Assembly (NCBI GenBank): GCA_013141415.1
Contig: JABFQY010000003.1
Coordinates: 457,729 to 521,728, forward strand
Origin: Kiritimatiellaceae bacterium
GTDB taxonomy: Bacteria; Verrucomicrobiota; Kiritimatiellia; Kiritimatiellales; Tichowtungiaceae
DNA: 64,000 nucleotides
Direction: 5' to 3'
In this document: piece by piece, positions 8,937-18,126 of the stretch
Layout of the letters: each line of letters begins with the position of its first letter
How positions within the stretch are numbered: position 1 is the stretch's first letter
The notes under the pieces: generated by a model
The model's input: only the letters and a program-made list of their open reading frames with translations
Databases searched by the model: none
What the model was told of the DNA's origin: nothing
Made by a program: the position numbers and the translations under genes

Positions 8937-10141
8937 TTCTTTTTCGCTTTGAGAATTTCGAAGGTGTCGGAGGCGATCACCTTCTCTTCGTCAGTGTGAA
9001 TAACCAATGCCTTCACCTTGGAGATTTTCGAGGTGATAACGGTTTTGTGAACCTTGTTGGCGCGCTTATCGAGCTTGAGGCCGAGGTAGCCGAAGTTTTC
9101 CAGAACCTTCTCGCGAACCTGCGGAACATTTTCTCCGATGCCAGCTGTAAAAACGATCGCGTTCACGCCGTTCATCACAGCGGCGTAAGCACCGATGTAC
9201 TTTTGAATGGCGTACACAAAAATATCAAGTGCTTCGATACAGCCTTCGTAGCCTTTCTCGCACCCGTCAATCACATCACGCATGTCGCGCTGCCCGCAAA
9301 GACCCAGCAGCCCGCCCTGCTTGTTCATCATGGCGCTGACCTGCTCAGCGCTGAGCCCCTGAGTTTCCATAAGGTGCAAAGGAATGTAGGGATCGAGATC
9401 ACCGGATCGAGTGCCCATCAGAATCCCGGCCAGCGGTGTGAGACCCATGGAGGTGTCCACCGATTTTCCGCCGTCGAACGCAGCGATGGATCCGCCGTTA
9501 CCAAGATGGCAGGTTATAATCTTCAGCTTTTCAATCGGACGCTTCAGTTCTTTCGCCGCCTGTTTGGCAACATAACCGTGCGAGGTGCCGTGAAATCCGT
9601 AACGGCGTATTTTATGGACGGTGTACTGATCCTTCGGCAGTCCGTATAAATAGGCTTTGGGCGGCATAGTTTGATGAATGGCCGTGTCGAACACCGCGAT
9701 TTGAGGCATGTCGGGATACAGCTCATAAATGGCCTGGATGCCCATCAGATTCGGCGGATTGTGCAACGGTGCCAGCACGGAATTTTTACGGATCGCGGAA
9801 ACAACATCGCCGGTGATCAGAACAGAGCCGGTGAAATCTTCACCGCCATGCACCACCCGGTGCCCGACGCCGGACAACTCGCTCAAACTTTTTAACACAC
9901 CTTTTTCAGCATCCGTCAGCAACTGGAAAATGGCATTGATCGCCTTTTTGTGATCGGGCAGATCCAGATACTGATGCTCTTTTTCACAGCCTGGTTTTTT
10001 GCAATCCACGCTGGAGCCGGAAATACCGATGCGCTCCGCCCCGCCCTGCGCCAGTACGGCAAAGTCATGGTCAGTGCCGACAGACTCGTAGAGTTTATAT
10101 TTGATAGAGGATGAGCCTGAATTAATGACTAGAATTTTCAT
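8933..10141 (-). CDS. ackA: Acetate kinase
   Basis: 402 residues, full length for the ASKHA-fold acetate kinase that interconverts acetyl phosphate + ADP and acetate + ATP. Family signatures are the N-terminal VINSGSSSIKYKL, VGHRVVHGG, FDTAIHQTMP, YGFHGTSH, CHLGNGGS, DTSMGLTPL and GTRSGDLDP. It lies directly downstream of pta (20-base gap to the pta stop) on the same strand, giving the usual Pta-AckA overflow and ATP-yielding route, and overlaps the exonuclease gene by four bases. Confidence 0.98.
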   Translation of the reverse strand: MKILVINSGSSSIKYKLYESVGTDHDFAVLAQGGAERIGISGSSVDCKKPGCEKEHQYLDLPDHKKAINAIFQLLTDAEKGVLKSLSELSGVGHRVVHGGEDFTGSVLITGDVVSAIRKNSVLAPLHNPPNLMGIQAIYELYPDMPQIAVFDTAIHQTMPPKAYLYGLPKDQYTVHKIRRYGFHGTSHGYVAKQAAKELKRPIEKLKIITCHLGNGGSIAAFDGGKSVDTSMGLTPLAGILMGTRSGDLDPYIPLHLMETQGLSAEQVSAMMNKQGGLLGLCGQRDMRDVIDGCEKGYEGCIEALDIFVYAIQKYIGAYAAVMNGVNAIVFTAGIGENVPQVREKVLENFGYLGLKLDKRANKVHKTVITSKISKVKALVIHTDEEKVIASDTFEILKAKKK

Positions 10142-10161
10142 TTGCTACCTGTTCGCGTTTG

Positions 10162-11142
10162 TTATTTGAGAGACTGAACCGCCGTGATGGCTACAACACC
10201 GACAATATCTTCAGCACTGCATCCGCGCGACAAATCATTCACCGGTTTTTTCAAACCTTGGAGAACCGGACCGTAGGCTTCGGCTCCGCCGAGGCGCTGC
10301 ACCAGCTTGTAAGCCATATTACCGGCGTTGAGGTCAGGAAAAATCAGCACACGCGCCTCGCCAGCCAGTTCACTCTGCGGGGCTTTGCTTTTGGCAACCT
10401 TTGGGACAATTGCCGCATCGACCTGCAATTCGCCGTCGAGTTTAACCGGCGCGCCGGGAAGTTTGGCCGCCAGCAGTTCTTTGGCTTTGACGGTGGCTTC
10501 GATCACTTTGTCAACCAGCGGGCTGGAAGCTGAACCTTTGGTGGAATAGGAAAGCAGTGCGACGTTAGCGGGAACACCGAATTGCAAAGCGGTCTTTGCG
10601 CTTTGCACTGCAATCTGTGCCAGCTGAGCGGCATCCGGATTTTCGACCAGACCGCAGTCCGAGAAAATATAAGGAACGTTATTCACACACATGAAAAATA
10701 CGCTCGAAATAATTTCGCCCTTTTCCGCAGACTTAATGATCTGAAGCGCAGGCCGGACGGTGTCGGCGGTTGAATGAGCCGCGCCGGAAACCAGCCCATC
10801 GGCCTCACCGTTCTGCACCATCATCATACCGAAATAGTTGACGTCCTTGACGGTTTCTCGCGCCTGATCCAACGTGATTCCTTTGCTCTTGCGGATTTCA
10901 TAAAAAGCAGCAGCGTAGCCTTCCAGCTTATCGGAAGTTTGCGGATTGATAACCGTTATGCCTGCGCTGACGCGAGCCGCGGCTTTTTCATCGCCCAGCA
11001 CAATCACCTTTGCAATTCCCTCATCGGCAATCATATTGGCCGCAGTCGTCACCCGTTCATCCGCCCCTTCCGGGAGAACGATGGTGCGCTGGTTTGCTTT
11101 CGCCTTATTAATCACCGTCTGAATAAACTCACTGCGACTCAT
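10162..11142 (-). CDS. pta: Phosphate acetyltransferase
   Basis: 326 residues, the short single-domain Pta form without the regulatory N-terminal domains of the enterobacterial enzyme. It converts acetyl-CoA and phosphate to acetyl phosphate. Motifs include IVLPEGADERV, DGLVSGAAHSTADTVRPALQ (split across the catalytic loop) and FPDLNAGNMAYKL. The ATG at 11142 was preferred because an AAAGGA ribosome-binding site lies before it; the in-frame ATG at 11160 would place that site inside the gene. It starts just after the rplQ terminator and precedes ackA. Confidence 0.97.
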   Translation of the reverse strand: MSRSEFIQTVINKAKANQRTIVLPEGADERVTTAANMIADEGIAKVIVLGDEKAAARVSAGITVINPQTSDKLEGYAAAFYEIRKSKGITLDQARETVKDVNYFGMMMVQNGEADGLVSGAAHSTADTVRPALQIIKSAEKGEIISSVFFMCVNNVPYIFSDCGLVENPDAAQLAQIAVQSAKTALQFGVPANVALLSYSTKGSASSPLVDKVIEATVKAKELLAAKLPGAPVKLDGELQVDAAIVPKVAKSKAPQSELAGEARVLIFPDLNAGNMAYKLVQRLGGAEAYGPVLQGLKKPVNDLSRGCSAEDIVGVVAITAVQSLK

Positions 11143-11186
11143 TTTCTGAATCCTTTCCATTAAATAAAAATCTGCTGAATGAAATT

Positions 11187-11223
11187 AAAAAGCCTCCTAA
11201 GCGTTTGCTTAAGAGGCTTTTTT
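11187..11223 (-). terminator. Rho-independent terminator of the ribosomal protein operon
   Basis: AAAAAGCCTC (11187-11196) pairs with GAGGCTTTTT (11213-11222), extended by an inner TAAGC/GCTTA stem and a four-base loop. Read on the minus strand the stem ends in a T-run, 23 bases past the rplQ stop. It separates rplQ from pta. Confidence 0.85.
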
Positions 11224-11245
11224 CATAGGGATTCTCCTGCTGAAC

Positions 11246-11626
11246 TTACTTTTTACTTTCGGCCGGTTCAGAAGCTTCCACCCATTCCAGAATAACCATC
11301 TCAGACGCATCGCTCATCCGCGGACCGAGTTTGGTAATCCGTGTATAACCGCCAGCGCGACCGGCAAAGCCGGGGGCGATCTTTTCAAACAACGCCTTAA
11401 CCTGTTCGGGCTGTTTGATCGTAGCGAGCGCCTGACGGCGGGCAGCCAGTGTGCCTGCCTTACCAAGCGTTACCATTTTTTCGGCCAGAGAACGGGTCGC
11501 TTTGGCTTTAGCAAGGGTAGTTTTGATTCGGCTCTCGACAATCAGACTGCACACCTGATTAGCCAGCATCGAGTCGCGATGGGCGCCGGTGCGGCCCAGC
11601 TTCACTGTTTTCTTAAGATGTCTCAT
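11246..11626 (-). CDS. rplQ: 50S ribosomal protein L17
   Basis: 126 residues. The N-terminal MRHLKKTVKLGRTGAHRDSM is the hallmark of L17, which sits near the polypeptide exit of the large subunit. It is the last gene of the infA-rplQ run, 21 bases after rpoA, in the standard bacterial order, and is followed by a strong terminator. A short acidic/lysine tail follows the folded core. Confidence 0.98.
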   Translation of the reverse strand: MRHLKKTVKLGRTGAHRDSMLANQVCSLIVESRIKTTLAKAKATRSLAEKMVTLGKAGTLAARRQALATIKQPEQVKALFEKIAPGFAGRAGGYTRITKLGPRMSDASEMVILEWVEASEPAESKK

Positions 11627-11647
11627 GATAAATCCTCGGTTTATAAA

Positions 11648-12655
11648 CTATTCAATATCTTTGGCGGGCGGCTTGAGCAGGTCGGCGTCAAATGTCATGC
11701 CGAGTGACAGGCCCATATCTACAATCTTCTGCTTGATCTCATTCAGCGACTTTTTACCGAAGTTGCGATACTTGAGCATTTCGGCTTCCGTCTTCTGTGC
11801 CAGTTCGCCGACCGTCGTGATGTTGGCGTTGTTGAGACAGTTGGCGGCACGAACGCTCAGTTCAATTTCGTTCACACTGATATTGAGTTTGCGGCGCAGA
11901 TCTTCTTTTTCGATATCAATCTGTTTTTCGCTGGCTTCGAACTCGATCAGGTCTTTGTCATAGCTGACGAAGATGTCGAGGTGATGGCGCAGGATCGCGG
12001 CGGACATAGTGAGTGCATCGTCCGGAGTCACACGTCCATCGGTCCAAATCTCGATAACGAGCTGGTCGTAGTCGGTGCGGCGGCCGACGCGGCAGGAACC
12101 GACATCGTACTTCACGCGGGAAACCGGGGAAAAGAGCGAGTCGATCGGAATCACACCGATTTCCTGTTCGTCCTTCTTATTGCCTTCAGCCGGGCAGTAG
12201 CCGCGACCGACGCGGGTTTCGATTTCGACTTCAAATTTTCCATTGGTGTCCAGTGTGGCAATGTGATGGTCAGGGTTCAGAACCTGAACGCTGTCATTGC
12301 ACTGAATGTCGCCAGCGGTCACTTCGCCCGGACCTTTAACGCTGATTTTCAGGCGCTGGGGTTCGCGAGTGTAGGACTTCAGCAGAACTTTTTTCAGGTT
12401 GAGAACGATGTCGGTGACATCTTCCACAACACCGGGAAGGTTACAGAATTCGTGTGCAGCACCCTGAATTTTGACGGATGAAATTGCGGTGCCTTCCAGC
12501 GAGGAAAGCAGTACGCGGCGCATGGAGTTACCGATGGTTCGGCCATAGCCGGCTTCAAACGGTTCGGCAACAAATTTGCCGTAGGTTGCGGTGGATGCGG
12601 TTTCGTCTTTGACGACCCGCTTGGGCATTTCGAAACGACCTAATCTGATTGGCAT
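11648..12655 (-). CDS. rpoA: RNA polymerase alpha subunit
   Basis: 335 residues. The N-terminal dimerisation domain carries FEAGYGRTIGNSMRRVLLSS and AHEF; the C-terminal DNA-binding domain carries LSVRAANCLNNANI and NFGKKSLNEIK, the helices that contact UP elements and activators. A GGGAG site precedes the ATG at 12655. Order rpsK-rpoA-rplQ is conventional, but rpsD, which usually sits between rpsK and rpoA, is missing: the 66 bases between them contain no gene. Confidence 0.99.
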   Translation of the reverse strand: MPIRLGRFEMPKRVVKDETASTATYGKFVAEPFEAGYGRTIGNSMRRVLLSSLEGTAISSVKIQGAAHEFCNLPGVVEDVTDIVLNLKKVLLKSYTREPQRLKISVKGPGEVTAGDIQCNDSVQVLNPDHHIATLDTNGKFEVEIETRVGRGYCPAEGNKKDEQEIGVIPIDSLFSPVSRVKYDVGSCRVGRRTDYDQLVIEIWTDGRVTPDDALTMSAAILRHHLDIFVSYDKDLIEFEASEKQIDIEKEDLRRKLNISVNEIELSVRAANCLNNANITTVGELAQKTEAEMLKYRNFGKKSLNEIKQKIVDMGLSLGMTFDADLLKPPAKDIE

Positions 12656-12721
12656 TGTCTTTTTCTCCCAGAACCGGGCATTAACCGGCTCATATGGTTT
12701 AGTTGTCTTTGCTGATTTCGC

Positions 12722-13231
12722 TTAAACGCGCCGCTGTTTTCTCGGGCGGCAGCCGTTATGCGGAACCGGCGTGGTATCTTTAATTGCTGAAACGCGAAGT
12801 CCTGCAGCCTGAATCGCACGCACAGCCGACTCGCGGCCTGCGCCCGGTCCCTGCACCCGGACTTCGACTTCATTCATTCCGTGAGCCATCGCGGCGCGTG
12901 CAGCTTCCTGAGCCACCGTGGTGGCGGCAAAAGCCGTACTCTTACGCGAACCTTTGAACGCACAGCGTCCGGCGCTGCTCCAGGAAATCACCTGCCCGCG
13001 CATGTCGGTAATCGACACGATGCAGTTGTTAAAAGTGGTTTTGATGAAGACGATACCGTACGGCACGTTCTTGGCGCCCTTCATGCGGCGCTTCGGTTTG
13101 CCGTCATCGGCCGCAGGAGCTTCTTCAATCTGAGCAAAAATATCTTTCTGTCTCGGCTTTTTAGTTTCTTCCGCAACGGCGGGTGCTGCCGTTTCGATAG
13201 TTTCTTCTACAGGTTTGGTTTCTTCAGCCAT
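12722..13231 (-). CDS. rpsK: 30S ribosomal protein S11 with acidic N-terminal extension
   Basis: 169 residues against roughly 130 for typical S11. The conserved core begins near residue 50 ([20 protein letters not shown]) and includes [12 protein letters not shown] and the C-terminal [13 protein letters not shown]. The first 45 or so residues are rich in Glu, Ala and Pro ([13 protein letters not shown] and EEAPAAD) and are absent from most S11 proteins. The start has AGGAAA upstream and no internal start would be better placed, so the extension looks real. It lies between rpsM and rpoA. Confidence 0.97.
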   Translation of the reverse strand: MAEETKPVEETIETAAPAVAEETKKPRQKDIFAQIEEAPAADDGKPKRRMKGAKNVPYGIVFIKTTFNNCIVSITDMRGQVISWSSAGRCAFKGSRKSTAFAATTVAQEAARAAMAHGMNEVEVRVQGPGAGRESAVRAIQAAGLRVSAIKDTTPVPHNGCRPRKQRRV

Positions 13232-13252
13232 GAATCGATTTCCTCGGTTAAA

Positions 13253-13669
13253 TTATTTTTTCGGAGCGGGAGCCGTCACTTTGGCGGCTGAACGGGCGTC
13301 TTTACCGCGAACTGCGCCAACCGTGCGGCGGGCACCTTTACGGGTACGGGCATTGGTCTTGGTACGCTGGCCGCGAACCGGCAGGCCGCGGCGGTGGCGG
13401 GTGCCACGATAGGAGTTGATCGAAATCAGACGGCGGATATTCTGTCCGATTTCACGGCGAAGGTCGCCTTCGATCGTGTAGTCGGCGCGAACCGCAGCGG
13501 TCAGTTTGGTAATATCTTCGTCGGTCAAATCATCCGCTTTCTTAGCGGGATCCAGACCGGCTTTAGCAATCACTTCGCGGGAAGTGGTCAGGCCGAGGCC
13601 GTAAACGTAAGTTAAAGCGTATTCGAGACGCTTTTTTCCGGGAATATCAACACCAAGTATACGAGGCAT
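13253..13669 (-). CDS. rpsM: 30S ribosomal protein S13
   Basis: 138 residues. [20 protein letters not shown] at the N-terminus and [20 protein letters not shown] near residue 95 are diagnostic of S13, which bridges to the large subunit and contacts P-site tRNA. The tail past the TRKG motif is lengthened by an Ala/Lys-rich stretch. It has an AAGGAG site and follows rpmJ by 20 bases. Confidence 0.98.
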   Translation of the reverse strand: MPRILGVDIPGKKRLEYALTYVYGLGLTTSREVIAKAGLDPAKKADDLTDEDITKLTAAVRADYTIEGDLRREIGQNIRRLISINSYRGTRHRRGLPVRGQRTKTNARTRKGARRTVGAVRGKDARSAAKVTAPAPKK

Positions 13670-13689
13670 ATAAAACTTGCTCCTTAAAA

Positions 13690-13806
13690 TTAACCCTGAC
13701 GCTGTTTGTGACGCGGGTTGCGTTTGTTGATTACATAAACGCGCCCTTTACGACGCACAATCTTGTCGTCAGCGCTGATCTTTTTAACTGATGCCTTAAC
13801 CTTCAT
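13690..13806 (-). CDS. rpmJ: 50S ribosomal protein L36, cysteine-free form
   Basis: A 38-residue gene read directly from the sequence: it starts [10 protein letters not shown] and ends NPRHKQRQG, both L36 signatures. The zinc-ribbon cysteines of the common form are replaced (SADDK where CRNCK is usual, INKRN where ICSN is usual), so this is the zinc-independent type. It lies 7 bases downstream of infA and 20 bases upstream of rpsM, the classical infA-rpmJ-rpsM order. Confidence 0.95.
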   Translation of the reverse strand: MKVKASVKKISADDKIVRRKGRVYVINKRNPRHKQRQG

Positions 13807-13813
13807 AGTTCAC

Positions 13814-14020
13814 CTAAATAATTATCCGCCCGACATTCATACTGTAAGGCGACATTTCCACCTTCACAAAACCGCCCGTTTCCGGCCCTTTTCTCTCCCA
13901 GTCTTCCGTCGCAATGTAAGCCGTAAACCGGTGTCCATTACCTAGTACTGCGCGAAAAGCGTGACTATCTATCACGGCCTCCAACTGAGCGTCCAGTAAA
14001 ATAGTCTCACATTCGTCCAT
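13814..14020 (-). CDS. infA: Translation initiation factor IF-1
   Basis: 68 residues, slightly shorter than the usual 72. The OB-fold pattern is clear: LEAVIDSHAFRAVLGNGH, then TAYIA, then VKVEMSPYSMNVGRI near the C-terminus, aligning with ENGH, TAHIS and VTVELTPYDLSKGRI of the E. coli protein. It is divergent in the first strand and ends two to four residues early. IF-1 blocks the A site during initiation. Position immediately before rpmJ confirms the call. The 123 bases between it and kdpE hold no gene that I can see. Confidence 0.92.
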   Translation of the reverse strand: MDECETILLDAQLEAVIDSHAFRAVLGNGHRFTAYIATEDWERKGPETGGFVKVEMSPYSMNVGRIII

Positions 14021-14143
14021 TTTTAAGAGCGGCTCATCATACAGACCGGTCTTTCACGTACAAGCTTCATTTCCAGAAAATTTGAGCTTGGGATGTTCGC
14101 TTTGTTTTCCGGCCATCGGCACCGTACCCGGCAACCAATTGTG

Positions 14144-14851
14144 CTACAGATTTGCGGGCACGCTCAGGCGGTAACCAATACCCTGCTCGGTGATAATGGT
14201 GTCGGGTTCGCATCCCGCCTGAGTCAGTTTTTTGCGCAGGTGCGTCATGTAAACACGCGTGTACTGAGCCCTGTCTTCGGCTTGCGGCCCCCATACATCG
14301 CGCAACAACTGCCGCTGAGTCACAACCCGGCCCGCATAACGCGCCAATATACCCAGCAATGAAAATTCGGTAGGCGTCAAAGAAATCGTCTTCCCAGCGT
14401 ACTGTGCTTCATGGGCTGCCAAATCAACACAAAGTTTTCCCAGTGACAGCACCGGCGATTCCGCGCCGGCATGAGCCCGGCGCTGAAGAGCCCGAAGCCG
14501 GGCCAGTACTTCGCCGGCTTCAAAAGGTTTGGTTACAAAGTCATCGGCACCGCAATCCAGCGCGGCGATTTTATCATCAGGCGTTTCGCGGACGGAAAGA
14601 ATTAAAACGGGTGTGGATGACCATTCTCTCAGACGTTTCAAGACTGCGATGCCATCCAGATCGGGCAAGCCAAGATCCAAGATGATAAGATCGGGGTGCT
14701 GGTGTGCGGCGGTCTGCAGACCGAGATTACCGTTTTCCGCTTCAATCACCTTATAGCCCGCACCTTCAAGTACAAGGCGGAGAAGTCGGCGTATTTGAGG
14801 CTCATCATCAATAATCAGCGTAACGGGCTGAGCGGAAGCCGAGTGTTTCAT
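14144..14851 (-). CDS. kdpE: KdpE, response regulator for potassium transport
   Basis: 235 residues, OmpR family. The receiver domain has the acidic pair at Asp15-Asp16 and phospho-acceptor Asp59 (LIILDLGLPD), followed by SVRETPDDK and the KPFE lysine. The C-terminal winged helix includes LTPTEFSLLGILARYAG and VYMTHLRKKL. KdpE activates kdpABC when KdpD senses low K+. The ATG overlaps the kdpD stop (ATGA), so the pair is translationally coupled. Confidence 0.96.
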   Translation of the reverse strand: MKHSASAQPVTLIIDDEPQIRRLLRLVLEGAGYKVIEAENGNLGLQTAAHQHPDLIILDLGLPDLDGIAVLKRLREWSSTPVLILSVRETPDDKIAALDCGADDFVTKPFEAGEVLARLRALQRRAHAGAESPVLSLGKLCVDLAAHEAQYAGKTISLTPTEFSLLGILARYAGRVVTQRQLLRDVWGPQAEDRAQYTRVYMTHLRKKLTQAGCEPDTIITEQGIGYRLSVPANL

Positions 14852-17505
14852 TCCTTCATGTCCTTTCTGGTTTCAACCGGTATGCGGATGATGAATTCGG
14901 CCCCACCGTGATCACGGTTACGCGCCTCAACATCCCCTTTCAATGCATGAAGCAGACCGCGACTGATAGACAGCCCCAGACCAAGTCCGCCGGTTTTGCC
15001 GGGCGAGCCGCGATGAAATTTTTCAAAGATACGAACGGTATCAGTCAGTCCGGGGCCTCGATCCATTACCCGGATCACAAGGCTGTTGTTGTGAATAGCG
15101 GCAGACAGTTCGATTGCGGTGCCGGCAGGAGTATGGACAGCAGCGTTGGTGAGCAGGTGGCTGATAGCTTGTGCGCACAGGTTGGCGTCCGTTCTGACAT
15201 AGGAAATGTCTTCTGCAATGTCTGTATTCAAGGAATGTCCGGAAAGACATGCCCCGCAGTTTTGCTGTGCAAGCATCAGTATCTCACCAACTTCACACCA
15301 TTCGGGCCGTGGCTGTACCATTCCGGTTTCAATGCGGGCAGAATCCACCAGAAGAGCAACAACACGTTCAAGACGGATCGAAGCTTCTTCAATTTCTCCG
15401 AGCATGGCATTCACGGCAGAGGATGCCTGTTGCTGTTTTGCGTTGGACAACGCCGTACGAATAATCGCCACCGGTGTTTTCAGTTCATGCGACACATTAT
15501 CAAGTAGCGTTTTGCGCAGCTTCTCAGACTGCTGAATCAGCTCAGCGCGTTGGAAAGCGTCACGAAAATGCTCCTTCTCCAGTGCCAGACCGATCTGAGC
15601 GGCAAACGCTTCCAGCAGTTCCCGCTCCGGCAAAGTCAGGAGTTTACTGTCCGGCAGCCGCAACCCCAATACCCCCATGACGGAAGTGCGCGTTTGCAGC
15701 GGCAGAAAGATTCCCTCCGCCTGCGGCAGCGTATCCGTCCCCTTGCCTGTCGCCTGCCGATGGTCATACGTCCACAGCGCAACGCCGTACTCTTTTTCGG
15801 TCGGAATCCAGGAGCTTACCGGATCCGGCTGTCTGGATAAGCTGCGGTTTTTATCCCTAAGATGAAGAACCGTCGTCGAGCCAAAGAGACCGTCGACCTG
15901 ACGCAGAGCGGCTCGGAGACCATTTTCGAGCGATTCTTCCAGCGTGCAATATTCGGTCAGCTGAAGCAGAGCCTCGGTGCGAAGTTGCCGTTCCCGACCC
16001 GCCCGTTCCCGCTCGCGCAGGCGGCTCGTGAGATGCCCGGAAACCAGCCCCACGATCAACAGCGTGAAAAACATCATCGCGTCATGAAATGTCTGGATAT
16101 TGAAAGTGAAGATCGGCGGAACAAAGAGAAAATTCCAGCATAGCGCACTGAGTCCCGCCATGAACAGAACGGCACCGCGACCGAGAAAAACTGCGGAAAT
16201 AATCACGGCGCAAAGATAAAACAGCGATACGGACCAATAGCCCGCCAACGGCAGTGCGACCCACCCGGTCGCGGTAACCGCAGTCAGAATCATTGCGGCA
16301 GTCAGGAATTCCCGCGCATGCAGAACTGGACGAAGCCGTCGTGCAGGTCCGGGTTGATCGGAGTTTTTCTCCGGACGAACAATATAGAGATCAATGTCTC
16401 CGGCATGACGCAGAAGATAGTCCACCAGATCGCCGCCGTGAAACAGCCTCCGCCACAAAGGCTCCTGCGGTTTACCGACGATAATCTGGCTCACGTTATG
16501 TTCCCGGGCAAGACGCAGCATGGCGATACCAACGTGCGGATCGCTGAGGGTCTCGACCTCCGCCCCCAGCTCACGCGCCAGCGCGAGATTTTTTGTAACC
16601 CGGTTCTTCTCCTCTTCCGACAGAACAAGACCTGTATCAATAAAGACAGCAATCCAGGAAGCATCTTGAGCTGCGGCAATCCGGCGCGTCCAGCGGACAA
16701 GGCTGGCGGAGTACGGGCTGGGGCCGACCCCTACGAGCAACCGTTCTGAAGATTTCCAAGGTCCGCCGATGTCGCGCTCACGCATAAAATCACGCACCTG
16801 CCGATCCACACGTTCGGCGGTATAGCGCAGCGCCATTTCACGCAAGGCAATCAAATTGCCTTCGCGGAAAAAATTATTAGAGGCAGTCGCCGCGCGTTCT
16901 CCCATGTACACCCGACCCTCGGCCAGACGCTTACGGAGCTGTTCAGGCGAAATGTCAATCAACTGGACTTCATCCGCCCGGTCGAACGCCGAATCCGGCA
17001 CCGTTTCTTTCACCGAAATGCCGGTGATCTGCTGAACGACATCCACGCGGCTTTCGATGTGCTGAATATTGACGGTGGTAAAAACTGAGATGCCTTCATC
17101 CAGCAGTTCCAGAACATCCTGATAACGCTTAAGGTGACGGCTGCCCGGTGCATTGGTATGCGCCAATTCATCGACTAAAACAACGGCAGGACGACGCGCC
17201 AGCAAGGCATCAATATCCATCTCCTCCAGCACGATACTTTTATGCGGAACCTTTTTGCGCGGCAGAATTTCAAGCCCCGCAAGCAACGCCTCGGTTTCAG
17301 TCCGCCCATGAGTCTCCACAAGGCCGATAACGACATCAATCCCCGCCTGCTTCTGTTGCTGGGCGGCCTGAAGCATGGCGTAGGTCTTGCCGGCGCCTGC
17401 GCACATTCCCACAAATATTTTAAGCCGTCCGCGTTGCGCCGCCTGAGATTCCCGCTGAATTTCCGCGAGCAGCGCGTCCGGATCAGGTCGTTGCAGGTCG
17501 GTCAT
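14848..17505 (-). CDS. kdpD: KdpD, potassium-sensing histidine kinase
   Basis: 885 residues with full KdpD architecture: N-terminal KdpD domain with Walker A (GMCAGAGKT near residue 33) and VLVDELAHTNAPGSRH, a USP-like domain (about 250-375), four transmembrane helices around 400-500, a GAF domain, then HisKA with the phosphorylated His near residue 672 (NVSHELKTP) and a HATPase domain with GLGLGLSIS. It phosphorylates KdpE under K+ limitation or osmotic stress. It is 40 bases downstream of kdpC in the order kdpABCDE. Confidence 0.97.
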   Translation of the reverse strand: MTDLQRPDPDALLAEIQRESQAAQRGRLKIFVGMCAGAGKTYAMLQAAQQQKQAGIDVVIGLVETHGRTETEALLAGLEILPRKKVPHKSIVLEEMDIDALLARRPAVVLVDELAHTNAPGSRHLKRYQDVLELLDEGISVFTTVNIQHIESRVDVVQQITGISVKETVPDSAFDRADEVQLIDISPEQLRKRLAEGRVYMGERAATASNNFFREGNLIALREMALRYTAERVDRQVRDFMRERDIGGPWKSSERLLVGVGPSPYSASLVRWTRRIAAAQDASWIAVFIDTGLVLSEEEKNRVTKNLALARELGAEVETLSDPHVGIAMLRLAREHNVSQIIVGKPQEPLWRRLFHGGDLVDYLLRHAGDIDLYIVRPEKNSDQPGPARRLRPVLHAREFLTAAMILTAVTATGWVALPLAGYWSVSLFYLCAVIISAVFLGRGAVLFMAGLSALCWNFLFVPPIFTFNIQTFHDAMMFFTLLIVGLVSGHLTSRLRERERAGRERQLRTEALLQLTEYCTLEESLENGLRAALRQVDGLFGSTTVLHLRDKNRSLSRQPDPVSSWIPTEKEYGVALWTYDHRQATGKGTDTLPQAEGIFLPLQTRTSVMGVLGLRLPDSKLLTLPERELLEAFAAQIGLALEKEHFRDAFQRAELIQQSEKLRKTLLDNVSHELKTPVAIIRTALSNAKQQQASSAVNAMLGEIEEASIRLERVVALLVDSARIETGMVQPRPEWCEVGEILMLAQQNCGACLSGHSLNTDIAEDISYVRTDANLCAQAISHLLTNAAVHTPAGTAIELSAAIHNNSLVIRVMDRGPGLTDTVRIFEKFHRGSPGKTGGLGLGLSISRGLLHALKGDVEARNRDHGGAEFIIRIPVETRKDMKE

Positions 17506-17545
17506 GGTTTGAGCCTATCATAACAGAGTTGTTTCGCCACATTTT

Positions 17546-18112
17546 CTATTGCTGCTGATTGAGCGCCAGATTCAGCATCAAAACATTCACCCGCGGCTCG
17601 CCGAGGAAACCGAGCTGCGGCAGTTCAATAGATCTTTCTACCAGCGCCAGCACCGTGTCCGCCGGAATACCGCGCGCGGCGGCGACACGGGAAATCTGTA
17701 TCCGTGCCGCTGCGGGGCTGATGTGCGGATCAAGGCCGCTAGCAGACGTGAAGACCATATCGGACGGCACCGGCACATCAGCGGCCAGATGGTGCGCATC
17801 GCGAAACGCCTTGGCGTTGGCGACGACATTGGATTGCAGTGCGGCGCTGGTCGGGCCGAGGTTGCTGGCGCCCGAAGGTACGGCTGCGTAACCGCCGGCA
17901 GAAGGCCGCGGCCAGAAATATCTGGCGTCCGTGAACGGCTGAGCGAGTAATTCGGAGCCGATCATTTTCCCGTCGCGCTCGATCAGACTGCCGTTGGCCT
18001 TGTCACGGAAGGCAAGTTGCGCCACGCCCGTGACGGCGAGCGGATAAAGCAGACCAGTCAGTACGGTAAAAACGAGTGTCAGCCGCAGCGATTGAAAGAT
18101 GAGTTTGAGCAT
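17546..18112 (-). CDS. kdpC: KdpC, potassium-transporting ATPase subunit C
   Basis: 188 residues with one N-terminal transmembrane helix and the periplasmic KdpC motifs LAQPFTDARYFWPRPSAG, SGASNLGPTS and SGLDPHISPAAA. KdpC stabilises the KdpA-KdpB complex. It lies 14 bases after kdpB. Confidence 0.97.
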   Translation of the reverse strand: MLKLIFQSLRLTLVFTVLTGLLYPLAVTGVAQLAFRDKANGSLIERDGKMIGSELLAQPFTDARYFWPRPSAGGYAAVPSGASNLGPTSAALQSNVVANAKAFRDAHHLAADVPVPSDMVFTSASGLDPHISPAAARIQISRVAAARGIPADTVLALVERSIELPQLGFLGEPRVNVLMLNLALNQQQ

Positions 18113-18126
18113 AGTGTGATCCTTTC

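Noticed and set aside
12656-12721. Missing rpsD hidden in the rpsK-rpoA gap
   Set aside because: Only 66 bases, far too short, and no S4 motif in any frame nearby.
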